Positions 20,997 to 27,404 of a stretch of 27,404 bases of DNA are shown here, one piece after another. Position numbers and translations under genes: made by a program. The DNA is taken from IMG/VR virus record IMGVR_UViG_3300009052_000020, positions 1 to 27,404 of that record. The stretch is one strand, 5' to 3'. The notes beneath the pieces were generated by a model. That model saw only the letters and a program-made list of their open reading frames with translations. It was not told the DNA's origin and searched no databases. Each line of letters opens with the position of its first letter. Position 1 is the stretch's first letter. Origin of the DNA: a virus.

Positions 20997-21841
20997 TTAC
21001 GTTAGAACAATTCAGTGCAATGATTCCTTCAAATAAAAATCCTGAAGCTTGGTATGAAGCAGCAGTTCCTATGTTTGAAAAATATGAAATCAATACAAAC
21101 AATCGTATCGCTGGCTTCATGGCTCAGTGTGCGCATGAGTCATTAGACTTTACCCGTTTAGTAGAAAATCTTAATTATTCAGAAAAAGCATTAAACTCAG
21201 TGTTTGGTCGTTACTTTGGAAAGGGTAAAAGAAATGCAAAAGACTACGCTAGAAACCAAGAAAAAATTGCAAACTACGTCTATCAAGATGAGTTTAGGTC
21301 CAAACGAGGAGCCTTGGGAAACGTTAATCCCGGCGATGGCTGGCTCTTTAGGGGTCGAGGTATCAAGCAGCTTACAGGCAGAAATAATTACACACAATTC
21401 GCAAATACAGTAGATATGACAGCCGAAGAAGCGGCTGAGTATGTTTCAACGCCTAAGGGCGCTATTGAGTCTGCTTGTTGGTTTTGGTCTACAAATAAGT
21501 TAGAAAAATGGGCAGATAAAGGCGATAATAAAGGGTTAACTAAAAAAATTAATGGCGGTACTATTGGTTTAGATGACCGTAATCGTCGTTGGGATGAAGC
21601 ATTAGCAATCCTTGGCGGTAAAGCACCAGCCCCCAAGAAAACATCTACAAATGCAGTACGCACTCTACGTAAAGGTATGCAAGGTGATGATGTTAAAAAG
21701 ATGCAAAAGGCTATTGGCGTAACAGCTGATGGTGATTTTGGATTTGGAACTCTTACTGCCGTAAAGAAATGGCAAAAGATGAACGGTTTAACTGCAGATG
21801 GTATTGTTGGACCAGCAACTCAAGCTAAAATGTTTAGTTAG
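20993..21841 (+). CDS. Endolysin: GH19 muramidase/chitinase-type domain plus peptidoglycan-binding domain
   Basis: It cleaves peptidoglycan at lysis. Residues 1-205 form a GH19 domain: M-A-Q-C-A-H-E-S (catalytic Glu49), R-L-V-E-N-L-N-Y-S with the second acidic site, G-W-L-F-R-G-R-G-I-K-Q-L-T-G-R-N-N-Y, and A-C-W-F-W. After a Lys/Pro linker, residues 225-282 form a PG_binding_1 domain with L-R-K-G-M-Q-G-D-D-V-K-K-M-Q, A-D-G-D-F-G-F-G-T and D-G-I-V-G-P-A-T. There is no signal peptide, so a holin or other release route is needed. It starts in an ATGA overlap, and a late promoter follows its stop. Modular GH19 endolysins are typical of phages of Gram-negatives. Confidence 0.92.
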   Translation: MITLEQFSAMIPSNKNPEAWYEAAVPMFEKYEINTNNRIAGFMAQCAHESLDFTRLVENLNYSEKALNSVFGRYFGKGKRNAKDYARNQEKIANYVYQDEFRSKRGALGNVNPGDGWLFRGRGIKQLTGRNNYTQFANTVDMTAEEAAEYVSTPKGAIESACWFWSTNKLEKWADKGDNKGLTKKINGGTIGLDDRNRRWDEALAILGGKAPAPKKTSTNAVRTLRKGMQGDDVKKMQKAIGVTADGDFGFGTLTAVKKWQKMNGLTADGIVGPATQAKMFS

Positions 21842-21849
21842 TATAAATA
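21842..21849 (+). promoter_or_regulatory. T4-type late promoter
   Basis: Exact TATAAATA directly after the endolysin stop codon and 30 bases before the next ATG. Confidence 0.72.
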
Positions 21850-21879
21850 GAATATAGTTTAAACAAAGGAGGCAGTAAA

Positions 21880-22086
21880 ATGTCATTAGAAAAAATTATT
21901 GCAGCTGCAATCGAAGGCGATGCAGTTGAAGTCAATAACACGTTCAGCGAAGAAATTAGCAATCGTATCGCTTTGGCTTTAGAAGAAAAATATAAAAAAG
22001 CTATGGAAGCAAAAGCTGACGACGAAGACGAAGATGATGAAGACGAAGATGAAGATGATGATGACGACGAGGATGACGACGAGTAA
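21880..22086 (+). CDS. Small acidic protein, prohead-core-like (gp67-like)
   Basis: The 68-residue protein has a helical N-terminal half (I-I-A-A-A-I-E-G-D-A-V-E-V-N-N-T-F, then R-I-A-L-A-L-E-E-K-Y) and an almost pure Asp/Glu tail from residue 48. Size, helix and acidity match small prohead core proteins such as T4 gp67 and its relatives in cyanophages. A strong ribosome site (AAGGAGG) and a late promoter indicate high late expression, as expected for scaffold. The exact gp67 assignment is tentative. Confidence 0.58.
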   Translation: MSLEKIIAAAIEGDAVEVNNTFSEEISNRIALALEEKYKKAMEAKADDEDEDDEDEDEDDDDDEDDDE

Positions 22087-22103
22087 GTCGTTGATCTAAA
22101 AAT

Positions 22104-22628
22104 ATGCCATCATTCTTATATTTAGGCATTATAATCATGGCAATGGGTGGAGGCGGTGCAGTCTACTACAAATCCACCCAAGCCAAAATTGTAGAACTTG
22201 TACAATATAATGCCACATTGACAGCACAAGTAGATCAGATTGCTCAAGTTAATGAAAAGAACTTAGCAACAATTGCTGACATGCAAGCAAACTTTGAACG
22301 TCAAAGAGAGCAATATGATGAGTTGCAAAAATCATTCAGCGAAATTAACGCACAGAAAAATCAATTGCAAAAACGCTTAGGTGACCACGATTTAGGAGCA
22401 TTAGCTGCTGCTAAGCCTACATTAGTAGAAAGGGTCGTTAACGGAGCTTCTAAGAAAGCTTTTAGATGTTTTGAATTGGAATCAGGAGCTGAACTAACAG
22501 ATAATGAAAGGAAAGCTAAAAATGCAAAAGCGTTTAATAGCGAGTGTCCTTGGGTTTACGATGATCTTATCGCTAGCGGCGTGCTCATCAAATCCGATAG
22601 TGGAACCACCGCCGAAAATAATAACTGA
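22104..22628 (+). CDS. Rz-like inner-membrane spanin
   Basis: The 174-residue protein has an N-terminal transmembrane anchor (residues 3-22) followed by a long coiled coil (about 25-95) and a C-terminal domain with two Cys (C-F-E-L and E-C-P-W-V-Y). This is the i-spanin topology: anchored in the inner membrane, spanning the periplasm to meet an outer-membrane lipoprotein. The partner gene overlaps its 3' part in another frame, as is classic for Rz/Rz1. It follows the endolysin region. Confidence 0.78.
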   Translation: MPSFLYLGIIIMAMGGGGAVYYKSTQAKIVELVQYNATLTAQVDQIAQVNEKNLATIADMQANFERQREQYDELQKSFSEINAQKNQLQKRLGDHDLGALAAAKPTLVERVVNGASKKAFRCFELESGAELTDNERKAKNAKAFNSECPWVYDDLIASGVLIKSDSGTTAENNN

Positions 22629-22884
22629 AACAGAATACGTTAAACCATCTAAACCAATTGTTCCTAATCCTCCTCAATTAACTATGAGAGAAATAGAATT
22701 TATAATTGTAACTCCAGAAAATGTAGATGAAGTATTCGCAAAACTAAAATCTGAAGATAAGGCAATATTTGGTTTAACGGATAAAGGTTATGGAGATATA
22801 GCTTTGAATCTTGCAGATTTAAGAGCATACATTCAACAACAAAAGAAAATCATAGGCATATACGAATCTCAGTATGACCAGTAA
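22522..22884 (+). CDS. Rz1-like outer-membrane spanin lipoprotein
   Basis: I choose the ATG at 22522 because GAAAGGAAA sits 9 bases upstream; an earlier ATG (22504) would add six residues. The product has a signal peptide with lipobox L-A-A-C (18-21), then a Pro-rich stretch (N-P-I-V-E-P-P-P-K). It runs to 120 residues, longer than lambda Rz1. The first 107 bases overlap the i-spanin gene in a different frame. The mature lipoprotein would sit in the outer membrane and bind the i-spanin to fuse the membranes at lysis. Confidence 0.78.
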   Translation: MQKRLIASVLGFTMILSLAACSSNPIVEPPPKIITETEYVKPSKPIVPNPPQLTMREIEFIIVTPENVDEVFAKLKSEDKAIFGLTDKGYGDIALNLADLRAYIQQQKKIIGIYESQYDQ

Positions 22885-23036
22885 GAATAGCAGTTATGCT
22901 ATAAAAAAGTCTATTTTGTTGAACCAACCAGCCCAATATTCATAAATATAGATATATCATTTCTAGTGTGATTATATTATAATCATGGAGTTCGCCACTA
23001 GCCTCCGTTATCAAAAGGCATTAAAGGAATAATATA

Positions 23037-23531
23037 TTGTCAAAAGAACAAACTAATTGGGAAACAGATATACGCCTAATACAAAGTGATATCAAACAAA
23101 TCCAAAAGTTCTTTAACAAGGTTGAATCATCAATGGAACTTATGGTCGACCTTAGTAAAAACGTTGCTGTCCAGTCAGAAGTAATCGCTTTTACAAAAGA
23201 AAAGTTAGAAGAAATTGAACGTACGGTTGACGAAACTAGACGTAATGAAGATTTACGTTTACAAGTATTGAGCGATAGGTTAGAAGAATACAGACGATCG
23301 TCTCGTGGAGACCATGAAAAACTTGCGCAGCACAACGCTGAAAAACGAGCTATGAGTAATAAAGAAATACTTGAAAAGCTTGAAGTAATGGAACGTGGTT
23401 TGCATTCTCGTATCAACGATCAGAATAAAAAAGTTAATGCCCTAGAAAATTGGAAATACTATATGATGGGTATTGGCGGGGTAATCGTTCTTCTTGTCGC
23501 GCGAATTAATTGGCCATATCTTTTTAATTAA
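23037..23531 (+). CDS. Coiled-coil protein with C-terminal membrane anchor
   Basis: The start is TTG (23037), supported by AAAGGAA eight bases upstream. The 164-residue protein is a long, charged coiled coil (about residues 10-135) with one membrane helix near the C-terminus (W-K-Y-Y-M-M-G-I-G-G-V-I-V-L-L-V-A). This resembles the coiled-coil-plus-anchor layout of XhlA/hemolysin-type lysis accessory proteins. It follows the spanins, so a lysis or membrane role is plausible but unproven. It lacks the two or three spans of a typical holin. Confidence 0.65.
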   Translation: MSKEQTNWETDIRLIQSDIKQIQKFFNKVESSMELMVDLSKNVAVQSEVIAFTKEKLEEIERTVDETRRNEDLRLQVLSDRLEEYRRSSRGDHEKLAQHNAEKRAMSNKEILEKLEVMERGLHSRINDQNKKVNALENWKYYMMGIGGVIVLLVARINWPYLFN

Positions 23532-23535
23532 GTTG

Positions 23536-23564
23536 TGTACATCTGACAGATTCCGGCGTATAAT
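23536..23564 (+). promoter_or_regulatory. Sigma70-type promoter for the primase-nucleotide genes
   Basis: TGTACA (23536-23541), a 17-base spacer and a perfect TATAAT (23559-23564), 33 bases before the primase ATG. An early or middle promoter read by host polymerase is likely. No late octamer is nearby. Confidence 0.62.
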
Positions 23565-23596
23565 GTTATTATCACGCAACATGGAATCAATTTATA

Positions 23597-24607
23597 ATGG
23601 TAGATTTTGTAGACATACAATATGCTCAAATGCTTTCTGGTCGTCTAGATCAGTTTAAGATAAAACATACTAATCCGTATAAAATCAACTTTCGTTGTCC
23701 TATCTGTGGTGACTCTCAAAAGTCACGCTCAAAGGCACGCGCTTGGTTGTTAGAACGAGACAACAAATTCTCATTCTATTGTCATAATTGTAATGCTTCT
23801 CAAGGATTTTCATATTTCCTTAAAGGCCAAGATATGCAATTATACAATGATTACGTAGCTGATAAGTTTGTAGGTAAAGCTAATAATACTATTAAGGATA
23901 CCAAACAAGACGATGATAAGTTTAAGACTAAGGCTCCTGTTTTTAACAAAACAAATCCTCTTGCCAAAATTAAAAAGGTAAGTCAGCTTAAACATGATCA
24001 TCCTATAAAGCGTTATATCAATCAACGTAAAATTCCACCATCACATCATTACCGTTTATATTTTGCGCGTAAGTTTAAAACATGGATTAATGAAATTATT
24101 CCTGGTAAGTTTCAAAGTGTAAAGCACGACGAACCTCGTTTAATCATTCCGTTTCTAGACGAACGCGGTAATTGTTTTGGTGTCTCAGCGCGTGGATTTG
24201 ATCCTGAAGGTATCAGATATATAACTATAATGTTTGAAGATAGACCAAAGATATTTGGTTTAGATAAAGTAGATCAAACCCAAATATATTATATTGTAGA
24301 AGGCGCTATTGACAGTTTCTTCTTATCAAATGCAATATCTATGAATGGTGCTGAAGGTAATAGTAATTCTGCTAACGATAACGCTGTATATGTCTTTGAT
24401 GCAGAGCCTAGAAATAAAGAGATATGCAATCGCATGGAGAAGGTTATTAAGAACGGCCATAAAGTTTGTATTTGGCCATCTGATATAGATGGTAAAGATA
24501 TAAACGAAATGTTTCTAGCAGGATTAAATCCTGAAAGAATAATAGAAGAAAATACGTACTATGGTTTAACAGCCGAATTAAAATTAGCCGCATGGCGCAA
24601 AACTTGA
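23597..24607 (+). CDS. 61: gp61-like DNA primase
   Basis: gp61 makes RNA primers together with the gp41 helicase. The 336-residue protein has an N-terminal zinc ribbon (C34-P-I-C37 and C62-H-N-C65) and a TOPRIM core with V-E-G-A-I-D (around residue 234) and V-F-D-A-E-P (around 266), followed by W-P-S-D-I-D-G-K-D-I-N-E-M, the usual acidic metal site. The length matches T4 gp61 (342). It has its own promoter and is followed by thyX after 10 bases. Confidence 0.93.
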   Translation: MVDFVDIQYAQMLSGRLDQFKIKHTNPYKINFRCPICGDSQKSRSKARAWLLERDNKFSFYCHNCNASQGFSYFLKGQDMQLYNDYVADKFVGKANNTIKDTKQDDDKFKTKAPVFNKTNPLAKIKKVSQLKHDHPIKRYINQRKIPPSHHYRLYFARKFKTWINEIIPGKFQSVKHDEPRLIIPFLDERGNCFGVSARGFDPEGIRYITIMFEDRPKIFGLDKVDQTQIYYIVEGAIDSFFLSNAISMNGAEGNSNSANDNAVYVFDAEPRNKEICNRMEKVIKNGHKVCIWPSDIDGKDINEMFLAGLNPERIIEENTYYGLTAELKLAAWRKT

Positions 24608-24617
24608 AGGATTAAAA

Positions 24618-25289
24618 ATGAAAGCTAGACTAATCGCATATTCACAACCATCCAAAGATGAAATCATTGGTTTGGACGACGTACAAGATTTAATCGCGTA
24701 CTGCGCAAGAGTATCAAACCCATCGAACCAATTAAACCAAGAAACAGCTCCTAAGCTATTGTCATATCTTGCTAAACATGCTCATTGGTCACCGTTTGAA
24801 ATGGCTAATGCTACTATGGAAATTGAAACAACCCGTGATATCGCTCGCCAAATGTTACGTCATCGTTCATTTGCATTCCAAGAGTTTAGCCAACGCTATG
24901 CTGATATCCGTGACCTAGATAGTAAAATGGTTGTTCGTAAAGCTAGATTACAAGATCCAAAAAATCGGCAAAACAGCGTTATGACTGACGATGTATCTCT
25001 GCATATGGCTTGGGAAGTTCATCAACGAAATGTTTGGAACGAAGCAATGAAATCATATGCGTGGGCTATTGAAAATGGTATCGCAAAAGAACAGGCTCGT
25101 GCTATTTTACCTGAAGGTAATACACCAAGTCGTTTATATATGCAAGGTTCTATTCGTTCGTGGATCCATTATATTGAACTACGTTCGTCTAATGGAACAC
25201 AACAAGAACATATGGAAATTGCTGTTGCTTGTGCCGAAGCCATCACAAAAATATTCCCAAGCATCGGCGCTTTTATTCAAAAAGATTGA
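24618..25289 (+). CDS. thyX: Flavin-dependent thymidylate synthase ThyX
   Basis: ThyX converts dUMP to dTMP with FAD and methylene-THF. The 223-residue protein contains the R-H-R-x7-S signature (R81-H-R-S-F-A-F-Q-E-F-S91, followed by Q-R-Y). H-A-H-W-S-P-F-E (54-61) and L-Y-M-Q-G-S-I-R-S-W (C-terminal third) also match. An AAGGA ribosome site precedes the ATG. Together with NrdAB it supplies DNA precursors. Length is typical. Confidence 0.95.
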   Translation: MKARLIAYSQPSKDEIIGLDDVQDLIAYCARVSNPSNQLNQETAPKLLSYLAKHAHWSPFEMANATMEIETTRDIARQMLRHRSFAFQEFSQRYADIRDLDSKMVVRKARLQDPKNRQNSVMTDDVSLHMAWEVHQRNVWNEAMKSYAWAIENGIAKEQARAILPEGNTPSRLYMQGSIRSWIHYIELRSSNGTQQEHMEIAVACAEAITKIFPSIGAFIQKD

Positions 25290-25310
25290 CATATTACCAC
25301 ATATGTGGTA
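25286..25310 (+). promoter_or_regulatory. TTGACA box with a perfect 16-bp palindrome before nrdB
   Basis: TTGACA (25286-25291) overlaps the thyX stop, and a perfect inverted repeat TACCACAT/ATGTGGTA (25295-25310) follows at once, where a repressor would cover the promoter spacer. The -10 (TACCGT at 25309) is poor. It looks like an operator or, alternatively, a short hairpin. Size and position recall NrdR boxes, but the sequence fits that consensus only in the central ATAT. Confidence 0.5.
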
Positions 25311-25329
25311 CCGTAGTTGATAAATACAC

Positions 25330-25408
25330 CTACCAATTGATAGACTCATTGGTAGAATTCCAAATAAAAGTAGTAAACGTTGCATAGTTTTGTGATGCGT
25401 ACTACTTT
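25330..25408 (+). promoter_or_regulatory. Two stem-loops in the nrdB leader
   Basis: CTACCAAT (25330-25337) pairs with ATTGGTAG (25348-25355) over a 10-base loop. AAAGTAGTA (25367-25375) pairs with TACTACTTT (25400-25408), with an inner GCAT/ATGC helix (25382-25385 with 25395-25398). Neither is followed by a T-run, so a structured leader or binding sites are more likely than terminators. The nrdB ribosome site lies just downstream. Confidence 0.55.
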
Positions 25409-25432
25409 ACACTTTTAAACAAAGAGGCGCCT

Positions 25433-26728
25433 ATGATGTTAGAGAATACGCAACCAATTTCAAATGTAATAGAACTATTAAGACCGGTTAATTATGTAAC
25501 AAAACGTGACGGAACTACAAAAGATTTCGATAAAGACAAGATTACAGCAGCCGTAGAAAAAGCTATGAAAGGTATTGGAATTAGAAGTAAAAACTTATCA
25601 AGTGAGATTACTTCTGAAGTCGTAGAAACTATCAATCTAGAATCAAATGATGTTATTGTAAATGTTGATACTATCCATAAAACAGTAGAGAATGTTATAA
25701 TGGATATGGGTTTACACGATTTAGCTCGTGAGTATATCCTATTTCGTTTTAACAACAAACCAGACATCTTTCGTAAGCGCACAAGCTTAAAGCCATACGA
25801 GTATCCTCAACTAGTAGAATATACTGACGCTATTCGTCATTCATATTGGGTACACACTGAGTTTAATTATTCAGCTGATATTCAAGACATGAAGGTCCGT
25901 ATGAAACCAGAAGAAGTCGAAATCGTAAAGAAAGCCATGTTGGCTATCTCTCAAATTGAAGTTGCAGTTAAAACTTTCTGGGCTAAAATTGGCGATAGAT
26001 TTCCTAAACCTGAAATCGCGGCAGTTGGTATTACATTTGGCGAATCAGAAGTTCGTCATGCCGATGCATATTCAAACTTAATCGAGATTATGGGTCTTAA
26101 TGAAGAGTTTGAAAAAGTAGTAGAAGTACCTGCGATGAAAAAGCGTATTGCTTATTTAGAGCAATCAATTGGTTCTCCTGCAGATGATAAAGACTATTTC
26201 CACAAAATCATTCTATTCTCTATGTTTGTTGAAAACGTATCTTTATTCTCTCAGTTCTTAATTATGATGGCTTTCAATAAACACAAGAATGTTCTTAAAG
26301 GTATTTCAAATGCAGTTGAAGCAACATCAAAAGAAGAAGATATCCACGCTCGTTTCGGATTTGAGCTTGTAAATATTATCCGTGAAGAAAACCCAGAATG
26401 GTTCGATAAAGATAGTAATAACGAAGTTAATCGTCTTTGCCGTGATGCGTTCAAAGCCGAGTCTGCAATCGTTGATTGGATTTATGCCGAGCATGATTTA
26501 GACTTTTTACCCAAAGCAACAGTGAAAGAATTCCTTAAGCATCGCTTTAATCAATCGTTAAAAGCTATTGATATGAAGCCTTTGTACGAGGTTGATGAAG
26601 AAGCAATTGCAAGTACTGAATGGTTCGTAGAAGAAATCCTAAGTACCAAAAATGTTGATTTCTTTGTCAAGCGTTCGACCGCTTATTCTAAGAAGACAAA
26701 GGCATTCACTGAAGACGATTTATTTTAA
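25433..26728 (+). CDS. nrdB: Class I ribonucleotide reductase beta subunit with N-terminal ATP-cone
   Basis: NrdB stores the radical for ribonucleotide reduction. The 431-residue protein is longer than a plain NrdB because residues about 16-105 form an ATP-cone (V-T-K-R-D-G-T-T-K-D-F-D-K-D-K-I, V-D-T-I-H-K-T-V-E-N). The ferritin-like domain follows with metal ligands probably E176, E206 and H209 (S-E-V-R-H), E267, E302 and H305 (E-D-I-H). Tyr213, four residues after H209, fits the radical tyrosine. The C-terminus ends D-D-L-F, the usual NrdA-binding tail. An ATP-cone is normally on NrdA; the NrdA here lacks it. Confidence 0.93.
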   Translation: MMLENTQPISNVIELLRPVNYVTKRDGTTKDFDKDKITAAVEKAMKGIGIRSKNLSSEITSEVVETINLESNDVIVNVDTIHKTVENVIMDMGLHDLAREYILFRFNNKPDIFRKRTSLKPYEYPQLVEYTDAIRHSYWVHTEFNYSADIQDMKVRMKPEEVEIVKKAMLAISQIEVAVKTFWAKIGDRFPKPEIAAVGITFGESEVRHADAYSNLIEIMGLNEEFEKVVEVPAMKKRIAYLEQSIGSPADDKDYFHKIILFSMFVENVSLFSQFLIMMAFNKHKNVLKGISNAVEATSKEEDIHARFGFELVNIIREENPEWFDKDSNNEVNRLCRDAFKAESAIVDWIYAEHDLDFLPKATVKEFLKHRFNQSLKAIDMKPLYEVDEEAIASTEWFVEEILSTKNVDFFVKRSTAYSKKTKAFTEDDLF

Positions 26729-26739
26729 GGAAGTATATT

Positions 26740-27404
26740 ATGAGAAAATACAAAAAATTCTATTGGCTAAATGATGACTCCAAGACATTTTTGTCGCGCG
26801 GTTATCTAGAAGAAAAAGAAAAGCCGCAAGACCGTATCCGTTTCATTGCTGATAAAGCTGAATGGTACCTTAAGGATATGGCAAAAACAAAAGCAGGTAA
26901 AGCTTCTTATGACGGCTTTTCTGATAAATTTTATGACTACATGAGTCGTGGTTTTTATTCCCTAGCATCCCCTATTTGGGCAAACTATGGTAAAGAACGT
27001 GGGTTGCCAGTATCATGTTTTGGATCGTACATCGATGATAGCATGTCAGCAATCTTATTCGGCCATGCAGAAAATGGCATGTTGATGAAAAATGGTGGTG
27101 GTACATCAGGTTATTTTGGCGCAATCAGACACCGTGGAGCTCCTATCCGAGACTCAGGTGAATCTTCAGGTTCTGTGCACTTCATGCAGATGTACGATAC
27201 TTTGGCTTCAGTCGTATCACAAGGTTCAGTACGTCGTGGTTTCTTTGCTGCATATCAAGACATTGAACACCCAGACGCTGACGAGTTTCTAGACATTGGC
27301 ACAGAAGGTAATCCTATTCAAGGGTTAACAACTGGCATCAATGTTAGTAACAAATTCATTGATGAAATGAAAGCTGGAGATCCAGACAAACGTCGTCTAT
27401 GGGC
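26740..27404 (+). CDS. nrdA: Class I ribonucleotide reductase alpha subunit, 3' end outside the window
   Basis: NrdA binds nucleotides and carries the catalytic site. The visible 221 residues begin close to the catalytic barrel with no N-terminal ATP-cone. S-L-A-S-P-I-W-A-N-Y-G and L-P-V-S-C-F-G (with the first redox Cys) are followed by N-G-G-G-T-S-G-Y-F-G-A-I-R and G-S-V-R-R-G-F-F-A-A-Y. The ATG follows AAGGAAG, 12 bases after nrdB, so the pair is one operon with the order nrdB-nrdA. The remainder lies beyond the window. Confidence 0.93.
   Translation, partial: MRKYKKFYWLNDDSKTFLSRGYLEEKEKPQDRIRFIADKAEWYLKDMAKTKAGKASYDGFSDKFYDYMSRGFYSLASPIWANYGKERGLPVSCFGSYIDDSMSAILFGHAENGMLMKNGGGTSGYFGAIRHRGAPIRDSGESSGSVHFMQMYDTLASVVSQGSVRRGFFAAYQDIEHPDADEFLDIGTEGNPIQGLTTGINVSNKFIDEMKAGDPDKRRLW

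Noticed and set aside
22941-22948. CATAAATA as an eighth late promoter
   Set aside because: One mismatch to TATAAATA in an AT-rich gap; the same holds for GATAAATA at 25319. Neither is counted.
25295-25310. Firm call of an NrdR box
   Set aside because: Only the length, palindromy and central ATAT agree with that consensus, and NrdR sites usually come in pairs; kept as a hypothesis only.
27092-27292. Plus-strand frame inside nrdA
   Set aside because: It is a shifted frame; the nrdA frame from 26740 carries the conserved motifs throughout.
1-27404. CRISPR arrays, insertion sequences, integrase or attachment sites
   Set aside because: I saw no regularly spaced repeats, no transposase or integrase motifs and no long terminal repeats.

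Overview
This window looks like part of the genome of a T4-like (myovirus) phage of an alphaproteobacterium. A marine host such as SAR11 is plausible but is inferred, not shown. The T4-type evidence is the gp33-gp59-gp32 order followed by uvsX, a gp41-type helicase, a gp61-type primase, thyX, nrdB and nrdA, together with seven exact copies of the T4 late-promoter octamer TATAAATA. The alphaproteobacterial evidence is a circularly permuted (two-piece) tmRNA gene, a DUF1127 protein and an AtpE-like c subunit. The DNA is AT-rich, genes are tightly packed, and almost all lie on the + strand.

Layout. 1-1831: the end of a membrane protein, a terminator, a permuted tmRNA and an outer-membrane porin-like protein. 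1888-4477: a strong terminator, a late promoter, then a bilin cassette (heme oxygenase, a small basic protein, an unknown protein, a ferredoxin-dependent bilin reductase and a Cys-rich small protein). 4470-9609: the replication/recombination/late-transcription core (gp33, gp59, gp32, a small coiled-coil protein, UvsX, gp41 helicase, two small ORFs). 9606-9977: one minus-strand gene, probably structural, with its own late promoter. 10133-11684: a compact operon of small, mostly membrane or periplasmic proteins, including DUF1127, an F0 c-subunit homologue and a pseudoazurin. 11701-14321: a late-promoter-driven surface-modification cassette (SAM methyltransferase, GT32-like and GT25-like glycosyltransferases, sulfotransferase).

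14313-19617: a run of late genes. Seven of them share an N-terminus resembling the T4 capsid-targeting sequence (M-x-x-F-x-x-F/Y...E). One of the seven carries ADP-ribosyltransferase motifs and one an EF-hand-like loop. This suggests a set of internal head proteins packaged and perhaps injected with the DNA. 19642-22086: virion or assembly proteins, a GH19 endolysin with a peptidoglycan-binding domain, and an acidic prohead-core-like protein. 22104-23531: overlapping spanin genes and a coiled-coil tail-anchored protein. 23597-27404: primase, ThyX and class I ribonucleotide reductase, with nrdA cut by the window edge.

How it may work together (inference). The replication core and the nucleotide genes (ThyX, NrdAB) make phage DNA. 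gp33 with TATAAATA promoters drives late virion, lysis and cargo genes. The accessory cassettes (tmRNA, bilin synthesis, c subunit/pseudoazurin/DUF1127, porin, glycan modification) probably reprogram host translation rescue, energy metabolism and cell surface. The least-explained parts are the c-subunit/pseudoazurin operon and the array of putative capsid-targeted proteins.
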